Part shown: piece after piece, positions 17,943 through 26,243 of the stretch | How positions within the stretch are numbered: the first letter of the stretch is position 1 | How the letters are laid out: each line of letters begins with the position of its first letter | Source: Methanolobus sp. | Lineage (GTDB): Archaea > Halobacteriota > Methanosarcinia > Methanosarcinales > Methanosarcinaceae | Reading direction: 5' to 3' | Length of the DNA stretch: 64,000 bases | NCBI GenBank assembly: GCA_029762595.1 | Contig: JARVGJ010000003.1 | Coordinates: 1 to 64,000 of the forward strand | Translations under genes and position numbers: made by a program | The notes under the pieces: generated by a model | Told to the model about the DNA's origin: nothing | Databases searched by the model: none | The model's input: the letters and a program-made list of their open reading frames with translations, nothing else

Positions 17943-18647
17943 TTATCCACGTGTTTTTTCCAGTTTTCCAATAACTTTTGCACTTTTCAGTTCCCTGAGG
18001 GCATCGGCAGCGATCCCTCTGGCACTGCCGTGGCTTCCATCTAGCAATTCTTCACATACTGTAATGGCACGTGCGTTAAGAGCGAGGTTTCTTTTACCGA
18101 TCTGCCGCAAAGCCCAGTTAATAGCTTTTTTTACACAGTTACGGGAGTCATCCGAACCATGAAGGATCAATGGAAAGAACTGTTCAAACTGCGCATCATC
18201 GGCTTTTTTATCACTCACGGCAAGCCTTGCCATCATAACATATCCAGCCCTTTTTACGTACTCCTCGTTCCTGCGACCCCATTCCATGGATTTATCATAG
18301 GCAAGCGGATGATCCTCAAAGAGATTCATGCAACAATGATCGCATATCTCCCAGTAGTCAAACTCCTGGACCCACTCGTCCATCTGTTCCCCGGTAACCC
18401 GGGATACATCATCCACCATTCCTGCAAGTATCCTTGTTTCACGGATATCGGTTTCCCAGAGTTTCATTGCGAGTTCATGGTCCCTGCCCACACCTTTTGC
18501 GATCCTGCGCAACACAGGTATGGAAACACCGTATACCTTCCCAGGGGTGATACCATACCTTGCCATCCCTTCAATTGCCTCAGGTCTTGAATTAGATTCC
18601 AATTCATGGATAATATTACTGTATATTTCTGAGACTGAAAGTACCAT
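17943..18647 (-). CDS. AlkD-like DNA alkylation repair protein
   Basis: The 234-residue all-helical protein fits the AlkD/HEAT-repeat DNA glycosylase family, which removes N3- and N7-alkylated purines without base flipping. Recognisable segments are YGITPGKVYGVSIPVLRRIAK near the N-terminus, FDYWEICDHCC with the expected Trp and Asp, KRAGYVMMARLA, and KKAINWALRQIGK near 180. It is convergent with the system C operon, separated by only seven bases, and is probably a single-gene unit. Length is normal for the family. Confidence 0.85.
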   Translation of the reverse strand: MVLSVSEIYSNIIHELESNSRPEAIEGMARYGITPGKVYGVSIPVLRRIAKGVGRDHELAMKLWETDIRETRILAGMVDDVSRVTGEQMDEWVQEFDYWEICDHCCMNLFEDHPLAYDKSMEWGRRNEEYVKRAGYVMMARLAVSDKKADDAQFEQFFPLILHGSDDSRNCVKKAINWALRQIGKRNLALNARAITVCEELLDGSHGSARGIAADALRELKSAKVIGKLEKTRG

Positions 18648-18753
18648 ATCATTACTCCTTATATCCAGTAGTCAGTATGAAGATATTAATTGAGCTCACA
18701 GATTGATATAAATAGTATCAAAAAAAATTTATTTTAAATATTGGAGCCTTTTC

Positions 18754-19419
18754 ATGAGAACTGCTTTTTTGTCCCTTTTATTGATCATCTTATCATTTGC
18801 TCCGTAGATCCATCATCAGGAATTGATTGCGAGTCTGAGATAAATTGCTTGTATATCACAGAGATCTATTCTGACCTTCAGACATACGACATAACATTAC
18901 AAAGCTCAGAGCATGTCAGCGGACTTAATCTTGATATAACCCTGGAGCATGCCGGTAGCATACTGGACAGACAGACCTTTTCCATTGAAAATATCCCGCC
19001 TGGAAAGAGTGTTACAAAAGCATTCAAATGGGACACTGACAACAAAGGTAGCGGGAAATATACCATTGTAACTGTTGTCAGCAGAGATGGATGCAAACTC
19101 ATTGAGAATACATACAATTTCGTATCCGGCAGAGAGATACTCTCACGGTTGGTAGTTAATGACATTGTCGCCAATTCCAAAGGTGCAATTATTATGATAA
19201 CTCCGATGAATGCAGTGCTCTTTGATGTAGAGTACATGCTGATAGAGGGATCAGATGTGATCTACTCAAGCACCAAAAAGAAAGTCTCCGTGCACACCCA
19301 GCCAATGGAAGTCAGCAGGGACAGGAACAACAGATTCCGATGATACCAGACAAAGCCCTGGATTCATTATCCCGGGAAGTCTGGCCATTGTTGCAATTGC
19401 TGTCCGGATGAAGACGTGA
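18754..19419 (+). pseudogene. decayed lipoprotein with PGF-CTERM-like tail
   Basis: Three pieces in two frames rebuild one protein of about 221 residues. The start MRTAFLSLLLIILS is frame-shifted near 18796-18798; restoring one T gives a lipobox-like LSFCSVD and joins the middle frame (to about 19318). A second shift in the GGG run at 19318-19320 returns to the first frame, which reads TGTTDSDDTRQSPGF, then a hydrophobic stretch and RMKT. That end resembles a PGF-CTERM archaeosortase signal. The body looks like a beta-rich secreted domain. It stands directly before a broken permease and was probably its surface partner. The TAG at 18805 in the first frame is a result of the shift. Confidence 0.65.
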
Positions 19420-19446
19420 CGGAAAGAACACTGAAAGGTGTGAACG

Positions 19447-20603
19447 ATGCGATATGAGCTTTTCATTGCACTACGCCATATAATAGCAAGAAAAAGACAG
19501 ACAATCCTCTCAGTTGCAGCCATAGGGATAGCTGTCATGATACTCATGGTGTCCCAGGCATTCATGGCAAGGTTCACCAAGGAGCTCTACGACAAGACTG
19601 TAAATAACCTGCCGCATGTTGTTATTTTGCCCAGGGAAGAGGATGAATACATCCACCTTTATAAAAATATTGTAGATATGATCAACGATATAGACGGCGT
19701 CGTAGCCTCATCACCCTACCTGATAGGAGAGGCCTCTTTTAATTTCAGGGATAATACAAAGAATGCCGTCCTTAAAGGGATAATACCCTGCAGGAAGACT
19801 ATGTAGCCCACACAGGAAATGATATAATAAAAGGTGATTACGACGAACTTACATATTCAAAAAAAAGCATAATCGTAGGAGATAAGTTCGCAGAGGATAT
19901 GGGGCTGGATGTTGGAGACAGGGTGGAGGCCTCTTTCCCCAATGCAAATCCCACATCCCTTAAAGTGGTAGCCATCTATGACACAGGCACATCACTTGAC
20001 ACAAGCCTGACATACACTTCACTTAAGACAGCCCAGGACTTCTACGGCACTGCGGATGTGATAAACGGAATATCTCTGCGCCTGGAGGATTTTAACAGGG
20101 ACAGGGAAATAGCCAGGATAATAGAAGACGACGGTTACAATGCTGCCGGATGGACAGTGAACAACCCTGAAATACTCAGGACCATTGCCATTGAGACCAT
20201 ATCAAACAATGTGACACTTGAATTCATTCTACTAATTGCATCCTTTGGGGTTGTGAGCACACTGAACATTGTGGTCATGGGAAAGGTGAAAGAGATAGGC
20301 ATATTAATGGCAATGGGAGACAAAAGATCAGAGATAAGATCTATCTTCCTGATAGAGAGTGCTATACTTGGCCTTGCAGGAGCAGCATTTGGAACTGCAG
20401 CGGGTATCGTGCTTGCGATGTCCATTGGAAGCTATCAGCTCCCTGAAGGTGTGTATGGCATTGGATCCATACCAGTGGTGGTGAGAACTACATATATAAT
20501 GTGGATTACCACAATTGTATTTTTGCTGAACCTCATAGCAGGCATATAATCAGCACAGAGGGCTGCCAGGCTTGATCCTGTGGATGCCATATCCACACGT
20601 TAA
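19447..20603 (+). pseudogene. decayed LolC/FtsX-type ABC permease (frameshift and nonsense codon)
   Basis: The N-terminal part (19447 to about 19788) reads MRYELFIALRHIIARKRQT and continues to LKGIIP. Adding one C to the CCC at 19786-19788 gives LQEDYVAHTGNDIIKG and joins the second frame, which runs to 20549. There an in-frame TAA (20547-20549) interrupts AGI-stop-SAQRAARLDPVDAIS at the point where the family has Tyr. The restored length is 385 residues, normal for LolC/LolE-like permeases. An aaaggtg motif precedes the ATG. It is related to the remnant at 21261-21807. No intact ATPase adjoins it. Confidence 0.8.
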
Positions 20604-20618
20604 TAGATACCGGTAATA

Positions 20619-21038
20619 TCATTTGTTTTTAGGCTGCTTATGGTACAAGATAATTCCTTTGAACCTGCAGGTTGTTAGTTTTCTTTTCAGTAAAAGGTAA
20701 TACATCATCTTGAAAGCTGCATAAAGATGAAAGTAGCAGCAAAGAACCGGAACTGAAAAGAAACCGCCTATGTAGATTATCTCCTTGTCATCTTCAAAAG
20801 AATCATCGATGAACCTTACAACACCGTTTGTCCGGGATACTTCCAGAACAGTTCCCTGAACCAGGCGCGGGCCTATTACAAGAACGTCTTTCTCCATACC
20901 ATCATCTGCAAGGCTTCCTTCAATGAAGCCGTAGTTGAAGATCGTAGGAATGGGAGACAAAAATTCCCTGTCAAAGTCGGAACCGTTTTTGTGATATTTA
21001 GAAAAACTGTACTTTGATGTTTCGATGACAATCTTCAT
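20619..21038 (-). CDS. divergent inorganic-pyrophosphatase-like protein
   Basis: The protein (139 residues from the ATG at 21038) resembles family I inorganic pyrophosphatase over about 90 residues, with KY near the start, DFDREFLSPIP, NYGFIEGSLADDG, KDVLVIGP and later DDSFEDDK. By eye the counterparts of E. coli Arg43, Tyr55, Asp65, Asp70, Asp97, Asp102 and Lys104 are kept. Asp67 of the DGDPxD loop is Met and Glu31 is His, and the C-terminal YKxLE motif is missing. It may therefore be a weak enzyme or a non-enzymatic relative. It lies between two decayed transporter genes but shows no disruption itself. Confidence 0.6.
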   Translation of the reverse strand: MKIVIETSKYSFSKYHKNGSDFDREFLSPIPTIFNYGFIEGSLADDGMEKDVLVIGPRLVQGTVLEVSRTNGVVRFIDDSFEDDKEIIYIGGFFSVPVLCCYFHLYAAFKMMYYLLLKRKLTTCRFKGIILYHKQPKNK

Positions 21039-21078
21039 GTTAAAGTTATTGGCGCGCCTCATAAAAAAGCATAAAGGA

Positions 21079-21161
21079 TGCGAACGGGCAAAGGGGATTG
21101 AATATACAGGTTGGTGACATTGGAGTGTATTGTAGAGGTACTATAGAACAACCCGTTCGCA
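21079..21161. repeat. 10-base inverted repeat enclosing 63 bases
   Basis: The arms tgcgaacggg (21079-21088) and cccgttcgca (21152-21161) are perfectly complementary and could close a stem around a 63-base loop. The stretch is intergenic, between the pyrophosphatase-like gene and a permease remnant. No known RNA family was recognised. Confidence 0.35.
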
Positions 21162-21210
21162 AGTGTACAAACGACATTTGAGAATATATATCTTTCGCCA
21201 ATGTACGAAC
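21157..21210. repeat. imperfect direct repeat in intergenic region
   Basis: The sequence tcgcaagtgtacaaac (21157-21172) recurs as tcgccaatgtacgaac (21195-21210), with 13 of 16 bases identical at a 38-base period. The two copies could be operator half-sites, or leftovers of a promoter for lost genes. Confidence 0.3.
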
Positions 21211-21260
21211 AAAACATCCCTATTTATCAGAATCACCATATACGACCATCATACAAGGTT

Positions 21261-21807
21261 TCAATCACTTTCAATAGCTTCAAAGGGATCAAGTACAGCC
21301 GCACGTCTTGCCGGATAGACACCTGCAAAGATATTGATAAGTAAAGGAAAAATGACTGCATAAGCATAGTTCATTATATCCGTCTTAAGAGAAAGGGTAG
21401 TCAGACCAAAGTACATCTCCTTACACCATATCCCCGGAAATTTGCATTACATTGTCTTGAGCAACGGGGTCGATGCCATTAAGATCCATACCTTCTGCCT
21501 TATCCCTGTAACTTATTGCCGCCTGACCTGTAAGTACCGGAGATACGGCAACAACCCCATCGATCATGGATATCTGTTCGGAGTAGTGATTGTAGAAATA
21601 GACATAATCCTCGCGTTTATCCGATGAGCTTACAACGATATGAGGAGAATTCTCAACTGTGGAGGATATTAGCTCATCGGTGAAACCGGACATCAGAGAC
21701 ATCAGTACAACGATAACAGCTATAGCCAGGGCTACTGCGAACACTGCAAAGAAAGTAAGACGCCTGAGAGCGCTTATATGCCTCAGGGCTATCCTCAGTT
21801 CATACAT
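21261..21807 (-). pseudogene. LolC-type ABC permease remnant with internal deletion
   Basis: The N-terminal 128 residues (start 21807) are intact and parallel the broken permease at 19447, for example YELRIALRHISALRR and the segment SPHIVV. The frame then stops at 21421. Shortly downstream, in another frame, the typical permease C-terminus appears: NIFAGVYPARRAAVLDPFEAIESD, with a stop at 21261-21263. Roughly 200 residues of the middle are missing, including two of the last three membrane helices. This is a deletion derivative and is unlikely to function as a transporter. Confidence 0.82.
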
Positions 21808-21885
21808 TGATGAGTACCGCCTGAATTAAGATTCAATTGTACCGATATAACTATTCCCTAAGATACAAAAGGATAAAACGAGCCT

Positions 21886-22512
21886 TCACTGGCGTGACAA
21901 TGCAAGCTCCACGGCAATGAACGAATATATAAGGGCCCTGGCCCTGTTGACATGTTTGCCTATTTTAGGCCTTTCTAGGACCTTGATGCCTATATAACCT
22001 GCAAAGAAAGACACTATGAAAAATACCGCAAGAGCCTGTACAAGGAACACACCTCCAAGGAAGAGCATCTGTAACGGAATGCTTCCTGCCCCGGCGTTTA
22101 TAAACTGAGGCAAAAAAGCCAGGAAGAACAGGGATACTTTGGGGTTTAAGAGATTCATGAAGATGCCTCTGCGATAAAGAAGTGAAAGGTCGGTCTCTTT
22201 TACATGTCCTGCCGATGCAAAGCTCCCACCTTCGCGCAGTGCTTTATATGCAAGATAGAGCAGGTACAATGCTCCTGCATATTTCAGGATAGAAAAGGCA
22301 AGCGCAGAACTGTACAATATTGCAGAGACACCTAGTGCTGCGGCGGCAGTGTGGAACAGCAATCCGGTACAAAGGCCCGAAGCAGTTAACATACCGGCCT
22401 TTTTACCCTGTGATATGCTCATCGTGATAACAAAGATGATATCAGGACCCGGTAAAAGTGTTAGGGCAATGGAAGCTGCAATGAAGTATAGAAGCTGCAC
22501 GGGTTCGATCAA
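21886..22512 (-). CDS. LysE-family amino acid exporter
   Basis: The 208-residue membrane protein has six predicted helices and the LysE/RhtB signature near the N-terminus (ALTLLPGPDIIFVITMSI), with a downstream NLLNPKVSLFFLAFLPQF segment. The family exports amino acids such as lysine, threonine or homoserine lactone-type compounds; the substrate cannot be read from the sequence. It is transcribed alone, divergently from the larA-like gene. Confidence 0.86.
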   Translation of the reverse strand: MIEPVQLLYFIAASIALTLLPGPDIIFVITMSISQGKKAGMLTASGLCTGLLFHTAAAALGVSAILYSSALAFSILKYAGALYLLYLAYKALREGGSFASAGHVKETDLSLLYRRGIFMNLLNPKVSLFFLAFLPQFINAGAGSIPLQMLFLGGVFLVQALAVFFIVSFFAGYIGIKVLERPKIGKHVNRARALIYSFIAVELALSRQ

Positions 22513-22608
22513 TTACTCACCTGTCTTAGAAAACCAGAGTCAAAAATAAGATAAATGGCATATATAATAATCTTTAATCAAGGAATGATATAAATAATAG
22601 ATCCCATT

Positions 22609-23919
22609 ATGAACATTGCTTTGAAAAGCAATCAAATAAAACAGGATCCGGAATCCGGAGGAATTACTATCAATATACAGATGCCCTATGGAAAAGATTT
22701 CGTTGACCTTGATGTGCATATACCCCATGAGGTAATAGCGCCTAACAATGTAATGGCAGGAGATGAGTCTGAGATTATCGACCAGGCCCTGCAGAATCCC
22801 GTAGAAATGGGTCCGCTGGAAAAGTTCGTAGAGAACAGCGACAGGCTTCTTATACTGGTAAATGATGCCACAAGACCTACACCTACAGCAAAGGTCCTTC
22901 TCAGGATGCGGGACATTCTCAGAGGTCACAGAGATGTGAGATTCCTGGTTGCCACAGGTGCACACAGGGGCCCTACAGAGGATGAGTTCAGTTACATTTT
23001 CGGGGAAATCTACGAAGAGTTCAAAGAAAGGATATTCGTCCATAATGCCCGGCGGGATGAGGATATGGAATACCTGGGGGTTTCATCCAACGGGACTGAG
23101 ATGTTCCTCAACAAAATGGTGAATGAGAGCAAAAACATCATCGTAATTGGAAGTGTGGAGCCTCACTATTTCGCCGGATACACAGGTGGAAGAAAGGCTT
23201 TCCTCCCTGGTGTGGCTTCATACAGAACAATTGAAATGAATCACAAGCACGCACTCTCAGATGCCGCACAACCCCTGGCCATCAAGGGAAATCCTGTTGC
23301 AGAGGATATGGATGATGCAATGGATGTTCTCAGGGACCTTAATATATTCTCCATACAGACTGTACTGACAGCAGACCACGGCCTTTATGCCATGGTTGCA
23401 GGCGATCTTTTCAGAACATTTGAGATCGCTGTGGAGAAAGCTAACGAGGTATTCTGCTCCAGATGCAGCCGTAAAGGGAATATTGTGCTTACTGCTGCCC
23501 CCTATCCAATGGACATCGATCTTTACCAGTCTCAGAAAGCTCTGGAGAATGGCAGGCTTGCCCTGGAAGATGGCGGGATAATGATCCTTGTATCCAAATG
23601 CAGAGATGGTATAGGAGATGATGCTTTCCTGAAGCTCCTGAGTTCTGCAAATAGTTGTCATGACGTTATGTGCAGGATAGAAGAAGGTTATAAACTCGGA
23701 TATCACAAAGCTGCCAAGATGGCACAGATAGGAGTGTATGCTGAGATGTGGGCGGTATCCGGCCTGGATGATGAAATTGTCAGAAAGGCAAAATTGCACC
23801 CGCACAAAGATATACAGAAAACCTTTGACATGGCAGTGGAAGCCATAAAGAGGAAGGGAAAGGAACCTTATGCGGTAATCCTTCCGCAGGGAAGCCTGAC
23901 CGTCCCCTTACTTGAGTAA
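22609..23919 (+). CDS. larA: LarA-family nickel-dependent lactate racemase homologue
   Basis: The 436-residue protein has the LarA (DUF2088) fold. It carries LVNDATRPTPTAKVL and VATGAHRGPTEDE in the N-terminal half, SVEPHYFAGYTGGRKAFLPG in the centre and DHGLYAMVAGD afterwards. His186 and Lys196 of the central motif correspond to the region that holds the pincer nickel cofactor; Lys196 matches the lysine that binds it covalently. Cofactor synthesis normally needs LarB, LarC and LarE, none of which is in this window. Archaeal LarA homologues may racemise or epimerise other 2-hydroxyacids, so the substrate is open. Confidence 0.83.
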   Translation: MNIALKSNQIKQDPESGGITINIQMPYGKDFVDLDVHIPHEVIAPNNVMAGDESEIIDQALQNPVEMGPLEKFVENSDRLLILVNDATRPTPTAKVLLRMRDILRGHRDVRFLVATGAHRGPTEDEFSYIFGEIYEEFKERIFVHNARRDEDMEYLGVSSNGTEMFLNKMVNESKNIIVIGSVEPHYFAGYTGGRKAFLPGVASYRTIEMNHKHALSDAAQPLAIKGNPVAEDMDDAMDVLRDLNIFSIQTVLTADHGLYAMVAGDLFRTFEIAVEKANEVFCSRCSRKGNIVLTAAPYPMDIDLYQSQKALENGRLALEDGGIMILVSKCRDGIGDDAFLKLLSSANSCHDVMCRIEEGYKLGYHKAAKMAQIGVYAEMWAVSGLDDEIVRKAKLHPHKDIQKTFDMAVEAIKRKGKEPYAVILPQGSLTVPLLE

Positions 23920-23949
23920 ATATCTGTCATTGGCTATTGATATAAGCTA

Positions 23950-25224
23950 TTATATCTGCATGTAACGTGCTGCTTCACCCAGGTCCTCTTCAATCCTGAG
24001 GAGCTGGTTGTATTTTGCAGTGCGTTCACTTCTTGCAGGTGCCCCGGTCTTTATCAGGTCTGCCCCAATGGCCACTGAGATGTCGGCAATGGTGGTGTCC
24101 TCGGTCTCTGCGGAACGATGACTTACAACAACACTGTAACCATTACGATTTGCCATGTTGGCTGCATCAAATGCCTCTGAGAGGGAACCGATCTGATTCA
24201 CTTTTAAGAGTAATGAGTTAGCTGCACCCATTTCAACGCCTTTTACCAGACGTTCCACATTGGTGACAAACAAGTCATCACCTACGATGAAAGTGTCCCA
24301 GGCATCGTTGGTAAGGGTCACGAAGTCCTCGAATGCTTCCTCATGGAATGGGTCTTCGATCAGGATAATAGGATATGTCTCTATGAGTTCAAGATAATAA
24401 TCTACAAGTTCTGCAGGTTTTAACAGTTTACCGTCTATTGAATAGTCATTACCATCAAAGAACTCTGAAGCTGCTGCGTCAAGACCAATGCTTATCTCGG
24501 ATTCGGTATAGCCTGCTTCTTCAATAGCAGTAACCAATGCATCAAGGGCATCATGTGTCATCTCAATGGAAGGTGCATAGCCTCCCTCATAACCAACATT
24601 GGTTGCCGAGGCGCCATATTTGGACTCCAGTATCTTGCCAAGGACATGATATGTTTCAGCACCCATGCGCAGTGCCTCTGAATATGAGCCTGCTCCCTTT
24701 GGCTGTATCATGAATTCCTGAATTGAAAGAGCATTGCCGGCATGTTTGCCACCGTTAAGCACATTCATTGTAGGAACAGGAAGGGTATATGAGTTGATAC
24801 CACCCAGATAGCGGTACAGTGGCATATTAAGGGAATCTGCGGCAGCCCTTGCAACAGCCATTGAAACTCCCAGAATGGCGTTGGCCCCAAGTTCCATCTT
24901 GTTCTCGGTGCCATCAAGTGCCAGCATCAATCCATCTATATCACGTTGTTTCCTTACATCCATGCCCAGCAGTTCACACTCTATTGTGGAGTTGACATTG
25001 TCAACTGCATCAAGTACGCCTTTTCCTCCGTAACGGTCCTCTTTATCGCGCAGCTCAAGTGCTTCATTGCTTCCTGTGGAAGCGCCGGAAGGCACGCTAG
25101 CTCTTCCAAATCCGCATGTAGTATATACATCCACTTCAACTGTAGGATTTCCCCGGGAATCCAGGATCTCACGTGCATGAACCCTTTTTATCTTATAGCT
25201 ATTGTCATCATCAATATACGGCAT
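23950..25224 (-). CDS. eno: enolase
   Basis: The 424-residue enzyme interconverts 2-phosphoglycerate and phosphoenolpyruvate. Typical motifs are AREILDSRGNPTVEVDV near the N-terminus, SGASTGSNEALELRD, NVLNGGKHAGN, the metal-binding EDPFHEEAF, LLKVNQIGS and VVSHRSAETED. The ATG at 25224 (MPYIDDDNS) is preferred because a 13-residue upstream extension is not expected in the family. The gene stands alone, convergent with the LarA homologue. In a methanogen it serves mainly gluconeogenesis and glycogen turnover. Confidence 0.96.
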   Translation of the reverse strand: MPYIDDDNSYKIKRVHAREILDSRGNPTVEVDVYTTCGFGRASVPSGASTGSNEALELRDKEDRYGGKGVLDAVDNVNSTIECELLGMDVRKQRDIDGLMLALDGTENKMELGANAILGVSMAVARAAADSLNMPLYRYLGGINSYTLPVPTMNVLNGGKHAGNALSIQEFMIQPKGAGSYSEALRMGAETYHVLGKILESKYGASATNVGYEGGYAPSIEMTHDALDALVTAIEEAGYTESEISIGLDAAASEFFDGNDYSIDGKLLKPAELVDYYLELIETYPIILIEDPFHEEAFEDFVTLTNDAWDTFIVGDDLFVTNVERLVKGVEMGAANSLLLKVNQIGSLSEAFDAANMANRNGYSVVVSHRSAETEDTTIADISVAIGADLIKTGAPARSERTAKYNQLLRIEEDLGEAARYMQI

Positions 25225-25388
25225 CCTATTCCACCTTGGCTTATATTTACACCTACTTTGCAATTACCGTATATATTGTTACCGTTCATTTCAATATATT
25301 CCATGATAAAACACTTCTCTAAAAAGAAAAACACTTTTTATTTATATATTCATAAATTATATAAACTTAAAAGTATTATAGTATACAA

Positions 25389-25775
25389 ATGAAAAGCGAT
25401 GATACCGATCTTTTAAGTGGCAAAGGGTATGATATAATAGAACTCTTACATGGCCTGGAAGTACCCAGGACAGAAGCCATTTCTATTGCCTGTCTTGTTT
25501 GCGGAGGAGAAATGACATCCCAGGACATCGAGCAGGCTTCCGGATTAAGGCAACCTGAGGTAAGTATTGCCATGCGTCCTTTAAGGGAAAGAGGCTGGAT
25601 AGAAGAAAGGAGCCAGAAGAAGAATACAGATAAAGGAAGGCCTGTTAAGTACTATAAGTTGATCGTTCCGTTTGATGATATCGTCAGGATGTTCGAATCA
25701 AAGGCACTTAAAAAGAACATGGAAATGGTTGAAGCCCTGGAACAGCTAAAAGGGCTTAGCAACAATGGGGTTTGA
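25389..25775 (+). CDS. TrmB/MarR-like winged-helix regulator
   Basis: The 128-residue protein carries a winged helix (about 25-100). The helix pair GEMTSQDIEQASGLRQPEVS and a wing ending in GRPVKYYKLIVP resemble TrmB-type or related archaeal regulators. A C-terminal amphipathic helix (about 100-125) probably dimerises. No sugar-binding domain is present. It is divergent from enolase across an AT-rich gap and could act there, but that is only positional inference. Confidence 0.78.
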   Translation: MKSDDTDLLSGKGYDIIELLHGLEVPRTEAISIACLVCGGEMTSQDIEQASGLRQPEVSIAMRPLRERGWIEERSQKKNTDKGRPVKYYKLIVPFDDIVRMFESKALKKNMEMVEALEQLKGLSNNGV

Positions 25776-25783
25776 AACCGGAC

Positions 25784-26221
25784 TTATCTGAAAGCCAGCG
25801 GTGAAAAACCTCTTTTGTGGTCGAATATCCTTGATGCCGATATTGAGCATATCTCCATGATGAATATCTCCGCAACCATGAAAACCTCGCTTTCCTTTCG
25901 CAAACAACCTGCTTTAACAGATAAACCTCTTCCGGCAACAGAATGAAGGTGGATCTTCGGCTTTCCTTCTTCCCGGAATATATTACCTATACCCAGGACC
26001 TCATGAGCATCGATTATCTTCTCCCATGAAGGGTCCGGTGGAACCTCATTTGTCTTCGGACCCACAACAAGGTTTGCCTCTTTCACCGCACCAAGCATAA
26101 TAAATGCAGCAGAATGCAGATCCTCTGCCACAGCAAGTCCTTCAAGCTCCCGGAGAATATCATCCCCGTGGTCCAGGCGAACTGTAAATACTCTGCCTAT
26201 GTTCCCTACTGAATAATCCAT
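25784..26221 (-). CDS. PPC (DUF296) domain protein
   Basis: The 145-residue protein is a single PPC/DUF296 domain, the fold found alone in prokaryotes and with AT-hooks in plant proteins. The N-terminal FTVRLDHGDDILREL, the central AFIMLGAVKEANLVVGP, the metal-site-like PKIHLHSVAGR and the C-terminal GCLRKESEVFMVAEIFIMEI all fit. Prokaryotic members form trimers, and no activity is firmly assigned. It is convergent with the regulator at 25389-25775 and lies downstream of the broken LolD-like ATPase gene. Confidence 0.82.
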   Translation of the reverse strand: MDYSVGNIGRVFTVRLDHGDDILRELEGLAVAEDLHSAAFIMLGAVKEANLVVGPKTNEVPPDPSWEKIIDAHEVLGIGNIFREEGKPKIHLHSVAGRGLSVKAGCLRKESEVFMVAEIFIMEICSISASRIFDHKRGFSPLAFR

Positions 26222-26243
26222 TTTCGCACCCTTTTACTCATCT

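Noticed and set aside
18805-18807. In-frame TAG in the signal peptide frame as a possible pyrrolysine codon
   Set aside because: Reading through gives a short unrelated tail with an early stop. The natural continuation is in another frame after one added T, so the TAG is a frameshift by-product.
20547-20549. Recoded stop codon shared with the TAA at 60988
   Set aside because: Both replace a likely Tyr, but many intact genes in the window use TAA as a normal stop. The permease here also has a frameshift, so simple mutation is the better explanation.
18650-21900. Transposon or prophage insertion as cause of the decayed zone
   Set aside because: No transposase, integrase, terminal inverted repeats or target duplications were seen. 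Small indels and one deletion explain the lesions.
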